Notes: generated by a model from the letters alone, not told the origin. DNA of 56,957 nt from Candidatus Epulonipiscioides saccharophilum (GCA_002007295.1 LNZM01000149.1:1-56957), one strand, 5' to 3'. Positions 1 through 7,689 are shown, counted from the first letter of the stretch. A program made the numbers and translations.

Positions 1-124
1 ATTCGGAGTATTATGGACGACCTTTCAAGGCGTTACCCTCTCATTCGATCGTTTAGATTATTAGTTCTTCAGCCCTTTTCTTTAAAGGTTTAGGCGATAC
101 TTTTCATATCGCAACGTGTCGCAC
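1..124 (-). mobile_element. 5' end of a probable group II intron interrupting walK (partial)
   Basis: Read on the minus strand, the walK reading frame is normal up to base 125 and is then followed by GTGCGAC (124 to 118), which matches the GUGYG 5' consensus of group II introns. The next 120 bases do not encode WalK-like residues; the frame degenerates into about ten unrelated residues and a stop. The segment holds short stems typical of a structured RNA, for example GCGATA...TATCGC just after the boundary. The intron-encoded reverse transcriptase/maturase and the 3' exon would lie beyond the left edge, so subclass and completeness cannot be judged. An alternative is another insertion or a rearrangement joint that happens to start with GTGCGAC. 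Confidence 0.6.
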
Positions 125-389
125 ATATATATATATCCGTCTCTTCTCCAATAGTAGCTAAATTTCTTAGCTTGGCTATTAATAAATCTCTGTCTTTTTC
201 TAAATCTATATTCCCCTCAAAATCCAATAATTCTTTTACCGAATCAGCTATGCCTTCCGTTTTTATCTTAACCTTATTAAAGTATTGTTCTTCTATTTGA
301 AATATAATTACACTACCACTAGCTATCATTATAACTAAAACAACACTTAAATATATACCAATAATTTTCCATTGGATTCCAATTTTCAT
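125..389 (-). CDS. walK: WalK-type sensor histidine kinase, N-terminal exon (interrupted)
   Basis: Only the first 88 codons and one base of codon 89 are present. They encode a short cytoplasmic start, a first transmembrane helix at about residues 10-31 and the start of the extracellular sensor domain, ending at residues TDIYI. The HAMP, PAS, His-phosphorylation and ATPase domains are absent. The start codon lies one base after the walR stop, the usual walR-walK arrangement, and this supports identity more than the short sequence does. WalK senses cell-wall state and phosphorylates WalR, and the pair is normally essential in low-GC Firmicutes. Function would therefore need splicing of the element that follows, or an intact copy elsewhere. 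Confidence 0.75.
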
Positions 390-390
390 T

Positions 391-1089
391 TTAGCCCCTA
401 AAGTAATATCCTACTCCTCGTTTCGTCAAAACATATGTTGCCTTGGCCGGGTCATCTTCTACTTTTTCTCGTAGCCTTCTAACCGTTACGTCCACTGTTC
501 TAACATCTCCGAAGTATTCAAACCCCCATACCTTTTCAAGTAAAATTTCTCTTGTAAATACTTTACCTTTTTGCATTGCTAAAAATTTTAATAACTCAAA
601 CTCTCTTAATGTTAAGTCTATTATCTTACCCGATTTGGTTACCTCATACTTTTCTAAATTAATCCTTAAATTTCCTTCAACTATAGTATTCTTATCCACT
701 GGTTCAGGAACATGTATCTCATCATGACTTGTCCCTCGTCTTAGTTGGGCCTTAACTCTAGCTATAAGCTCACGCATACCAAACGGTTTTGTAATATAAT
801 CATCGGCCCCCAATTCTAATCCCACCACCTTATCGATCTCTTCAGCTTTAGCCGTTAACATTATTATCGGCATATTTTTTGTCTTACGGACCAACTTACA
901 TACTGATAACCCATCCATTTTTGGCATCATTATATCTAATAAAACAATATCCGGATTTGTCATTAATATAGTTTCTAAACCCTCTTCCCCGTCATAAGCT
1001 ACTAAAACTTCATATCCTTCTTTTTCCAAATTATACTTTATAATATCCGAAATAGCTTTTTCGTCCTCTACTACTACGACTTTTGGCAT
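391..1089 (-). CDS. walR: WalR (YycF) response regulator
   Basis: A 232-residue OmpR/PhoB-type regulator. The receiver domain (about 1-118) has the acidic pocket ED at 9-10, the phospho-acceptor Asp52 in LLDIMMPKMDG, Thr80 and Lys101 in KPF. The winged-helix DNA-binding domain (about 133-232) carries LTLREFELL and ends with TKRGVGYYF, closely resembling WalR. It controls cell-wall hydrolase and wall homeostasis genes in Firmicutes. An AAAGGAG-type ribosome site precedes the ATG. It sits between a LysM membrane protein gene upstream and walK downstream, so the three probably form one minus-strand transcript. Confidence 0.92.
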   Translation of the reverse strand: MPKVVVVEDEKAISDIIKYNLEKEGYEVLVAYDGEEGLETILMTNPDIVLLDIMMPKMDGLSVCKLVRKTKNMPIIMLTAKAEEIDKVVGLELGADDYITKPFGMRELIARVKAQLRRGTSHDEIHVPEPVDKNTIVEGNLRINLEKYEVTKSGKIIDLTLREFELLKFLAMQKGKVFTREILLEKVWGFEYFGDVRTVDVTVRRLREKVEDDPAKATYVLTKRGVGYYFRG

Positions 1090-1119
1090 AAAATAATATT
1101 CTCCTTTGCTTTACTATTT

Positions 1120-1905
1120 TCACTCAATGTAAACCATAAATTCTCTAGCTTCATCCTTATCTGCTCGCACAATATCTATCTTCGGTATTTCGGCCACAAT
1201 ATCTATTACAGAATTTAATATTACTACATCATTTTTAATCTTGGGATTATTCTTTGTAATTTCTTCTCTATTTATTCTAAGACTTTGTGCAATTGTCGAT
1301 AATGTGTCTCCAGAACGTACCTTATATTCTACATGAACAGGTTTGGTCTTAAGAGCTATTTCTACTAAATCATCCAAATCCATAACCGCTTTCGGATTAG
1401 CAAAGTATGGCTTTATTTTCAATTTAGTAATAAATTTTGTTTCCACCGGTTCACCATAATATTTTATAGTTAATTCATTTAATAATTCTTCCAAAACTTT
1501 TTCGGATTCTATTATACCTATTAATTCATCATCTATATATAATTGCTGAAATTCAACCATCGCTCCCAAATGTTCTCTTAAATATGTTGTTAAATAATCC
1601 GGTGTAATTTTATTGCTATTAAACATTTTAAATGGTACTAACTTAATTTCACCTTCATATTCTATTTTTACGTCAGTATCATACTGTTGTCTCCATTGAG
1701 CCATTACAACGTCTAAACATTCATCCAAAATTTCCTTATTTTCTATAACTCCAATATTTTTGCCAGCAACCTTTACCATATAACCATTTGGAATTATCAC
1801 TACTATAGCAGCAATTATTAAAAGTAGTGTTACAATATTAATAATATATTTTCTGCGCCTCTTCCTTGCTTTTATATTTTTTGCATATTCTAGTCTTTTC
1901 CTCAA
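1120..1905 (-). CDS. Membrane-anchored LysM protein, probably a C-terminally shortened relative of M23 wall peptidases
   Basis: A 261-residue protein with a basic N-terminus (KARKRRRK), one transmembrane helix at about 20-39, an extracellular region of about 150 residues and one LysM domain at about 194-239 (VEYKVRSGDTLSTIAQSL). The Lys/Arg-rich start and single anchor imply the LysM domain is outside. Clostridial proteins with this layout upstream of walR often continue into G5 and M23 endopeptidase domains; here the frame stops about 20 residues after LysM, 30 bases before walR. If that comparison holds, it is a peptidoglycan-binding but non-catalytic version. It is likely cotranscribed with walRK. 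The exact family was not verified. Confidence 0.65.
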   Translation of the reverse strand: MRKRLEYAKNIKARKRRRKYIINIVTLLLIIAAIVVIIPNGYMVKVAGKNIGVIENKEILDECLDVVMAQWRQQYDTDVKIEYEGEIKLVPFKMFNSNKITPDYLTTYLREHLGAMVEFQQLYIDDELIGIIESEKVLEELLNELTIKYYGEPVETKFITKLKIKPYFANPKAVMDLDDLVEIALKTKPVHVEYKVRSGDTLSTIAQSLRINREEITKNNPKIKNDVVILNSVIDIVAEIPKIDIVRADKDEAREFMVYIE

Positions 1906-2065
1906 TTCTACTTAGCCCCCTTTTAATTTTATTCTAACAAAAAGAACAAAAACTATCAAGCTTTTTATAATTTTGAAATATTTTGTAGCCTTGCCTTGAA
2001 TACCTTAATTTATTAGTATAAAATTGGATGATCCATCTTCATCAATTTAATACTAGGAGAAAATT

Positions 2066-2998
2066 ATGCAAATTAATATTATATCTCCAAATTTTAAATC
2101 TCTGGAAAAACAACTAACTTTAACGTTTCCAGATATAATAGTTATTTTAGGAGATCTTCAACTTGAATCGGCGGATATTGTATTTGGCCTACCTAAACTT
2201 GATAAACTATCCGAATTAAAACACCTAAAGTTTGTTCAGCTACAATCAGCTGGCTATGACTTTTTACTCAGAAAAGAAAATCTAGGCCATATAAGGTTTG
2301 CTAGCGCAAGCGGTGCATACAACGATTCTATTTCAGAACACATGCTTACCATGAATTTAAATTTATTTAGACATTTTAACCTTCATAGAGACTATCAAAA
2401 CAAATCCATATGGCAAAAATGGTCTCAAATTAAACCAGTAAAATTAATCAAAGGTTGCACTGTCTTAATTGTAGGTCTCGGACAAATTGGCGGAGCCTAC
2501 GCTAAATTAATTAAACAAATGGGTGCCCATGTTATAGGTTTACGCCGAAGCAATTTGGCCAAACCAGAGTATGTAGATGAACTATATTTAAGTGATAAAT
2601 TAGAATCCATATTGCCTTTAGCCGATGTCGTTGCTATATCAACGCCATTGGATGAGAGCACAAAACATTTATTTAACCAAAATATGATCGACAAGATGAA
2701 AGATGGATCTATATTAATCAATATTGGCCGTGGATCTATAGTTGACACTGAGGCCTTAGCAGACGCATTAGAAAGTGGCAAACTATCCGGCGCTGCCTTA
2801 GACGTAACCGATCCGGAACCATTGCCTAAAGAACACAGGTTATGGAAAATCGAATCTGCTATCATCACACCTCACTGTGCAGGCGGATCCGGAAAAACCG
2901 GTATTCGAGAAGCTACCGAAAGGATTTTTTTGGCCAACGTATCCAAGTTTTTAAATGGAGAGAAATTGATTAATGAAGTTAATCTCTCAGTCAGCTAA
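2066..2998 (+). CDS. D-2-hydroxyacid dehydrogenase (NAD-dependent, phosphoglycerate dehydrogenase-like)
   Basis: A 310-residue, two-domain dehydrogenase. The Rossmann fingerprint GLGQIG is at 137-142, and the catalytic triad is Arg222 (NIGRGSIVD), Glu251 (DPEPLP) and His270 (TPHCAGG). The family reversibly reduces 2-keto acids to D-2-hydroxy acids with NAD(P)H. The specific acid cannot be read from sequence. It heads the lar cluster, whose cofactor serves lactate racemase and other LarA-type 2-hydroxyacid racemases and epimerases, so a D-lactate-like substrate is a reasonable inference. The last residues (about NLSVS) and the TAA lie inside a dispersed palindromic element at 2984-3184, so the native C-terminus has probably been replaced. 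The ATG has an upstream AGGAGA. Confidence 0.88.
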   Translation: MQINIISPNFKSLEKQLTLTFPDIIVILGDLQLESADIVFGLPKLDKLSELKHLKFVQLQSAGYDFLLRKENLGHIRFASASGAYNDSISEHMLTMNLNLFRHFNLHRDYQNKSIWQKWSQIKPVKLIKGCTVLIVGLGQIGGAYAKLIKQMGAHVIGLRRSNLAKPEYVDELYLSDKLESILPLADVVAISTPLDESTKHLFNQNMIDKMKDGSILINIGRGSIVDTEALADALESGKLSGAALDVTDPEPLPKEHRLWKIESAIITPHCAGGSGKTGIREATERIFLANVSKFLNGEKLINEVNLSVS

Positions 2999-3184
2999 AG
3001 CTGACAGGGGCTATCGCATTAACCCTCTCGGATGGAGGCTAAGTTCGAGTACAAAGCTAACTAAACCCTCAGTTTGTTTCGCTACGGTGCGCCCCTCTAG
3101 CAACTTTTGCAAAATTGCGTGGAAATTAGCATACCTTCAATTATTTTTGGAATTGTTAATGCGACATCCTCCTAGGTGGAGAGC
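2984..3184 (+). mobile_element. MITE-like palindromic element at the 3' end of the dehydrogenase gene
   Basis: The left arm (2984-3023) contains CAGCTAAAGCTG and ends TATCGCATTAAC. The right arm (3155-3184) begins GTTAATGCGACA, an 11 of 12 match to the left arm's reverse complement, and ends in a CTCC...GGAG hairpin. The segment at 3143-3169 recurs at 18059-18085 in the same orientation and at about 17731-17755 inverted, so this is a dispersed family. A 71-codon open frame across it is not gene-like. It contains no transposase. The stop codon of the dehydrogenase lies in its left arm. Confidence 0.55.
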
Positions 3185-3214
3185 CTAAATAAAAATTAAG
3201 CGAGGAAATTTTTT

Positions 3215-4051
3215 ATGCAGAAATTAATCGAATACATGTCTACCCTTATTGACGACGGGCTTGTTGTAGCTTTTTCCGGTGGCGTAGACAGTTCCTTATT
3301 ACTAAAGATAGCAACAAAATTAGGTCAAGCCAAAAATATTCCTGTTTATGCTGTCACCTTCGAAACTAATCTTCATCCAAAAGCTGATTTGGCTGTAGCC
3401 AAAAAAGTGGCCTCAGAAGTCGGTGCAATCCATGATATAATCTTTATTGATGAGTTAACATGTCCGGAAATATTGTCTAATTCTAAAGATAGATGCTATT
3501 ATTGTAAACGGTTTTTATTTGAAACGCTAATTGATTATGCCAAAGAGCATAAATTAAAATGTGTAATCGATGGAACTAATTTCGATGATCTATCTCAATA
3601 TAGACCGGGTATTTTGGCCCTAAAAGAATTAGGTATCATCAGTCCTTTGGCTAGGTTAGAAATTGACAAAGCCACTATAAGAAATTACGCCCAAGAATTA
3701 AATATAAGCGTTTATGATCGGCCCAGTGCCCCATGTCTAGCCACTAGAATTCCATACGATACACAATTAAATATGGATGTACTAAAACGGATAGATGAAG
3801 CCGAAAATTTCTTATCAGATTTAGGTTTTATCCAAAATCGAGTGCGTCTTCATAATGATATAGTTAGGATAGAAATAAATCCCGAATATTTTGATTCTAT
3901 CATATCCAATTATAAAAATATTATAAGCCACTTTAAAAAGTTAGGATTTATTTATATAACATTAGATTTAGAAGGTTTTAGAAGTGGTAGCATGGATATC
4001 TTTCTTGAGATAGAATCCTATGGATCAAATTCTGTAAAAAATAATTTTTAA
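3215..4051 (+). CDS. larE: LarE, sulfur transferase for nickel-pincer nucleotide synthesis (three-cysteine type)
   Basis: A 278-residue PP-loop ATPase. The loop SGGVDSS is at 21-27. LarE adenylylates the LarB product and inserts the sulfurs of the nickel-pincer nucleotide. Cys174, in PCLATRIPY, matches the position of the sacrificial cysteine of Lactobacillus LarE. Two more cysteines, Cys94 and Cys97 in CYYC, match the three-cysteine class known to hold a [4Fe-4S] cluster, which can deliver sulfur without destroying the protein. The cluster type is inferred from these residues only. A weak GAGGAA ribosome site precedes the ATG. It lies 31 bases before larB. Confidence 0.9.
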   Translation: MQKLIEYMSTLIDDGLVVAFSGGVDSSLLLKIATKLGQAKNIPVYAVTFETNLHPKADLAVAKKVASEVGAIHDIIFIDELTCPEILSNSKDRCYYCKRFLFETLIDYAKEHKLKCVIDGTNFDDLSQYRPGILALKELGIISPLARLEIDKATIRNYAQELNISVYDRPSAPCLATRIPYDTQLNMDVLKRIDEAENFLSDLGFIQNRVRLHNDIVRIEINPEYFDSIISNYKNIISHFKKLGFIYITLDLEGFRSGSMDIFLEIESYGSNSVKNNF

Positions 4052-4082
4052 ATTTAAATGAAAGTAGAAAGTACAAAGTAAA

Positions 4083-4829
4083 ATGAATATAAATCAAATT
4101 TTAGAGCAAGTTAAACAAGGGGACATTTCTATTAATGAAGCCGAACAACGCTTAAAAGAATTGCCTTATAAAGATATGGGCTTTGCCAGGATAGACCATC
4201 ACAGAAAGCTCAGAAGCGGATTTGGTGAAGTTATTTTTTGCCAAAGCAAAACTAATGACCATCTTTTAAAGATATATCAACATTTTGCCGACGAAAATCT
4301 TGAAGTTTTAGGTACTCGTGCCTCTGCTGATCAGTACAACTATATATCGGCCCAAATAAGCGAAATAGAATATGATCCGATATCACGGATTTTAAAATTA
4401 GAAAAGGCAAATAAAAATCATACTGGTTTAATAGCTGTTTGCACCGGTGGTACTACCGACATACCGGTGGCCGAAGAAGCAGCACAAGTAGCCGAATTTT
4501 TCGGTAGCCAAGTCCTTAGAATTTATGATGTCGGTGTCGCCGGAATCCATCGCTTATTTTCTAAGATAGAAGAAATCAATAAGGCCAACTGCATTATAGC
4601 CGTAGCCGGCATGGAGGGTGCTTTACCCGGCGTTTTGGCCGGAATGGTCGATAAACCAGTCATAGCTGTGCCCACGTCTATTGGATATGGTGCATGCTTT
4701 AATGGAATTTCAGCTTTACTAACCATGTTAAATTCATGTGCTGAAGGAATTAGCGTGGTAAATATTGATAACGGTTTTGGCGCTGGTTATTTGGCTACAC
4801 AAATTAATAGATTAGCAACCAAAATATAG
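4083..4829 (+). CDS. larB: LarB, pyridinium-3,5-biscarboxylic acid mononucleotide synthase
   Basis: A 248-residue protein with a LarB-specific N-terminal part and a C-terminal PurE/AIR-carboxylase-like domain (about 115-248) carrying CTGGTTDIPVAEEA and GMEGALPGVLAG. LarB carboxylates and hydrolyses nicotinic acid adenine dinucleotide, the first step of nickel-pincer nucleotide synthesis. Cys219 in LNSCAEG corresponds to the nucleophile reported near residue 221 of the Lactobacillus enzyme. Gene length is normal for the family. A short, imperfect copy of its stop-codon region follows at 4854-4882. Confidence 0.9.
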   Translation: MNINQILEQVKQGDISINEAEQRLKELPYKDMGFARIDHHRKLRSGFGEVIFCQSKTNDHLLKIYQHFADENLEVLGTRASADQYNYISAQISEIEYDPISRILKLEKANKNHTGLIAVCTGGTTDIPVAEEAAQVAEFFGSQVLRIYDVGVAGIHRLFSKIEEINKANCIIAVAGMEGALPGVLAGMVDKPVIAVPTSIGYGACFNGISALLTMLNSCAEGISVVNIDNGFGAGYLATQINRLATKI

Positions 4830-4882
4830 CCCAACCTATATAATCATATCAGCAATAAAATTATAGGCTCAACTATATAAAC
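4818..4882 (+). repeat. Short imperfect tandem copy of the larB stop region
   Basis: The larB end (4818-4845, AAAATATAGCCCAACCTATA...) is followed by a similar block at 4854-4882 (AAAATTATAGGCTCAACTATA...). Both hold a TATAG stop trinucleotide and a CAAC-CTATATA core. Divergence is high and the bases are AT-rich, so this is the weakest member of the gene-tail duplication set. Confidence 0.35.
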
Positions 4883-4936
4883 TTAATTTTATGTATAGTA
4901 TTTTTTCAATATAAAAAAGAATGGAGACTAAATAAC

Positions 4937-5785
4937 ATGATATTATATTTTGAATGCTTTAGCGGAATTAGTGGAGACATGAGCGTAGCTAGTTTATTAG
5001 ATCTTGGAGCCGATAAACATGCATTATTAAACGCTTTAGATAGTTTAAACATTGATGGCTATAAATTAGAAATAGATACCAAAGATAAATGCGGTATTTT
5101 CGGAACTAGTTTTAATGTTGTTCTTATGGATAATTCTCACTCAGAAGAATCTGAAAATTGTCATTACCATCATGTTTCTGAAGCCGGCCAAGATCTATCA
5201 GAAGAACCTGAGCTTAGCCATGATGAACAGGATAGTAAGCATTGCTCTCACCATCACCGTAACCTTAAGGAAATTTTGGAGATTATTAGCGAAAGTCAAC
5301 TTACTGAAAATGCAAAAGCTTTGGCCTCAAAAATTTTTAACATTTTAGCCCGTGCAGAAGCAAAAGCTCATAATAAATCTGTCGATGAAGTTCATTTTCA
5401 TGAAGTCGGTGCTGTAGATTCTATTGTAGATATCGTCAGCGTTGCTGTTTGCATCGATAATCTAAACATTACTAAAGTCGCAACCTCTACTGTCTACGAA
5501 GGAACCGGATTCGTAAAATGCGCCCACGGAATCATGCCTGTTCCTGTTCCCGCTGTCGTAAATATTTTTCAAGAAAGTGGCTTAAAACTCCGCATTACTG
5601 AAACTAGAAGTGAATTGGTTACTCCAACCGGTGCCGCTGTCTTAGCCGCTTTAGTAAATATAGATTCTGTACCAGAAGAATTCCATATTGTCAAAACTGG
5701 TATTGGCGTAGGTCACAAGGATTTCCCTAATGCTAACATTCTTCGCACTATGCTAATAGAAGAACCTAAAAAAAAAGAACTTTAA
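4937..5785 (+). CDS. larC: LarC N-terminal part (LarC1), nickel insertion protein
   Basis: The first 275 or so residues of LarC, starting MILYFECFSGISGDM, the hallmark of the family. LarC is the CTP-dependent nickel insertase that completes the nickel-pincer nucleotide. Residues about 74-111 form a His-rich stretch (HYHH, then HCSHHH), as expected for a nickel-handling loop. FHEVGAVDSIVDI and RSELVTPTGAAVLA are also conserved family motifs. The zero frame ends at 5785 after PKKKEL, but the C-terminal domain continues in the -1 frame through an A-run, so this is the short product or the first half of a frameshifted protein. The ATG follows GGAGACTAAATAAC. Confidence 0.88.
   Translation: MILYFECFSGISGDMSVASLLDLGADKHALLNALDSLNIDGYKLEIDTKDKCGIFGTSFNVVLMDNSHSEESENCHYHHVSEAGQDLSEEPELSHDEQDSKHCSHHHRNLKEILEIISESQLTENAKALASKIFNILARAEAKAHNKSVDEVHFHEVGAVDSIVDIVSVAVCIDNLNITKVATSTVYEGTGFVKCAHGIMPVPVPAVVNIFQESGLKLRITETRSELVTPTGAAVLAALVNIDSVPEEFHIVKTGIGVGHKDFPNANILRTMLIEEPKKKEL
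5768..5776 (+). promoter_or_regulatory. Probable programmed -1 ribosomal frameshift site in larC
   Basis: Nine consecutive A residues followed by G, read as CCT AAA AAA AAA GAA in the zero frame, form a classic slippery run. A shift of -1 avoids the TAA at 5783-5785 and enters an uninterrupted frame that encodes the conserved LarC C-terminal domain to 6255. A programmed frameshift between larC1 and larC2 is established in Lactobacillus plantarum. No strong downstream stem or upstream Shine-Dalgarno stimulator is obvious here. Confidence 0.7.
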
Positions 5786-6255
5786 AAGATAATCAAAAAG
5801 ATAATCTAAAAGATAATATTTGGCTACTAGAAACCAATGTAGACGACTCTAGTAGCGAAAACCTCGGCTTCGTTCTTGAACAATTATTTACTTTAGGTGT
5901 TAATGATGCCTATTTTACCCCCATTCAGATGAAGAAAAATAGGCCAGCCATTAAATTATCTATTTTATGTTCCAGAAATAAAATTAAAGAAGTCGAGGAT
6001 TTTATTTTTAAACATCTTTCTACTATTGGAATTAGAAAACATGTCGTGGAACGCACTATTTTAACTCGTGAGGTTAAAACACTAGATACCCGTTTTGGTC
6101 CATGCAGAGTTAAAATTGCTACCCATAATGATTCTCAATATTTTTATCCGGAATACGATGATGTGAAACAAATTTCTTTAGAATATGATTTATCTTTTCA
6201 TGAGATCTATCATCAACTAAAACATGAATTTATTAACTTGCATTCGAATCTATAA
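5770..6255 (+). CDS. larC: LarC C-terminal part (LarC2), reached by -1 frameshift
   Basis: Open in the -1 frame relative to larC1 from 5770 to the TAA at 6253-6255. It encodes a Lys/Asn-rich linker made of three KDN repeats, then LLETNVDDSSSENLGFVLE, the start of the conserved LarC C-terminal domain, and runs to the end of that domain. There is no ribosome site or start codon before the conserved part; the first in-frame ATG (5929) would remove the TNVDD motif. Translation by frameshifting from larC1 is therefore much more likely than independent initiation. The fused protein would be about 435-440 residues, close to the family size. Confidence 0.85.
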   Translation, partial: KKRTLKDNQKDNLKDNIWLLETNVDDSSSENLGFVLEQLFTLGVNDAYFTPIQMKKNRPAIKLSILCSRNKIKEVEDFIFKHLSTIGIRKHVVERTILTREVKTLDTRFGPCRVKIATHNDSQYFYPEYDDVKQISLEYDLSFHEIYHQLKHEFINLHSNL

Positions 6256-6406
6256 TTTTGTCCTCATATCTATCTTTGTAGACGTTTTTATTTTTTATAC
6301 ATTTTTAAAAACTTTTTCAAATACTGTCACCAACTTATCAAAAAAAAATAGTATATTAATAGAAGGCTATCTATTGTTATCTTAAAAATCAAAAGGAGTA
6401 GTTACT

Positions 6407-7216
6407 ATGTCGTCAAAATTATCAGTTGGTGAAAATAATATATTGGAGCTTGCTGCCAAACGTCAAAAAATTCAAGAATTGCGTAAAGAAGAGCTTTTAA
6501 CTAGTATTGCTATTTGGAGGAGTACTATCCTTTCAAAAACTAAACTAAAAATAGAACTTATAAACGAAGAAAATGCTTACCTAGGTAAGATTATGTCTTG
6601 GGAAAATCAGTCCATTATATTATCATTTGACCCCAAAAATTTAATCTCTACTAATCAAGTATATATACTAAAAATTAAAGCTGATGATTTAGAATTTATC
6701 GCTAGTATTAGTATTAAAAAACAAGTTGTTCAAAAACTTCAGTCTTTTTATATTACTGAATTAATTTCACCTGTCCACCCAGTTGAACAAAGAAGTTTTT
6801 TTAGATTGCAAATCTCTTTAGATGTAGAAATTTATGTTCCTAAGCCTCTTGAACCTTCTAAGTCTTTTGAGCAATCCAAGTATTCTAAACAATCTCCTAA
6901 TGATTCAGATTTTACTATCATTCACACTTCTACTTTAGATATATCGGCTGGTGGCATACGCTTTATGTATTCCGATCATCTTGAAACCGAATCTATTATT
7001 TATGCTAAATTTACACTAATGGATTCTGAGTATCACTTAGCCTGTAAATTATTAATACACTTTGAAAATGAATCAGAAAATTGCTATATATATCGGGCTA
7101 GTTTTGTCGATATAAATTTTATAGAACAAGAAAAATTATGTTGTGACATATTATTAGCTCAACGCTATCAATTAGCAAATAAACATACTAAAAATAAAAA
7201 TTTTAAGAACTCTTAA
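6407..7216 (+). CDS. PilZ-domain c-di-GMP receptor protein
   Basis: A 269-residue soluble protein. The C-terminal PilZ domain (about 125-250) has both c-di-GMP binding motifs: RSFFR at 129-133 (RxxxR) and DISAGG at 178-183 (D/NxSxxG). The N-terminal half (about 40-120) is a beta-rich YcgR-like domain. Such proteins bind cyclic di-GMP and usually brake flagella or adjust matrix synthesis. A Ser/Pro-rich insert (about 148-170) interrupts the PilZ barrel between the motifs. It is the first gene of a c-di-GMP block running to 11244; AAAAGGAG precedes the ATG. Confidence 0.88.
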   Translation: MSSKLSVGENNILELAAKRQKIQELRKEELLTSIAIWRSTILSKTKLKIELINEENAYLGKIMSWENQSIILSFDPKNLISTNQVYILKIKADDLEFIASISIKKQVVQKLQSFYITELISPVHPVEQRSFFRLQISLDVEIYVPKPLEPSKSFEQSKYSKQSPNDSDFTIIHTSTLDISAGGIRFMYSDHLETESIIYAKFTLMDSEYHLACKLLIHFENESENCYIYRASFVDINFIEQEKLCCDILLAQRYQLANKHTKNKNFKNS

Positions 7217-7689
7217 TCTATTTTTTATTATTATCTTTATTATATTTATTTAACTTTTGTGCTATAAATTAAAGTAACGGTATATAAATATATTATTATA
7301 ATAATTAATTAAATTCACTTACTGAAACTCCCACTCCTAAAGGAATGGGGTTCTTCAGTACTGATTAACTTTCTTATATATCTCGAGAGAATATATACAC
7401 TAATATAGTTTCCCTAATACTTTCACTATCAATAGTTCCAACGAACTAATTAGCGATAGTATAACGCCCGTTTCAAGACGCTGTTGTTTTAGTTTATTAA
7501 CCGTACAACGTGCATTGAACATTTTAAGTAACAAATGACTACTTGTTGCAACCGTCTATATTCAGTTGTTATTTCAATTATAACCACCTTAATAACTTTT
7601 TATACAAAATTAAAAAAAAGTTTATTGGACTTGTATCCCACCCATAAATGAAGGGGCTTTACGCCCTTTTATGTAAAGGAGTGTATATT
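7217..7689. other. Gene-free stretch holding a structured, IS200/IS605-like remnant
   Basis: The interval between the first PilZ gene and the HD-GYP gene has no credible protein. It holds several strong stems: ACTGAA...TTCAGT enclosing CCCACTCC/GGAATGGG at 7321-7359; ATATATCTCGAGAGAATATAT at 7376-7396; a long stem pairing 7425-7438 with 7443-7460; and AAGGGGC/GCCCTT near 7651-7670. The terminal hairpins look like the subterminal palindromes of IS200/IS605 elements, and the body recalls the noncoding right-end RNA associated with TnpB. No tnpA or tnpB remains. The last stem lies just before the HD-GYP ribosome site and could reduce read-through. Confidence 0.5.

Noticed and set aside
2973-3188. 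71-codon open frame across the palindromic element
   Set aside because: It lies wholly in the repeat, overlaps the dehydrogenase stop, has no ribosome site and reads as basic low-complexity sequence.
5929-6255. LarC2 as an independent gene from the ATG at 5929
   Set aside because: No ribosome site, and it would lose the conserved TNVDD region that is open upstream in the same frame.
7648-7689. Longer start for the HD-GYP protein
   Set aside because: The ATG at 7648 lies in a hairpin and lacks a ribosome site; AAAGGAGTG fits the ATG at 7690.
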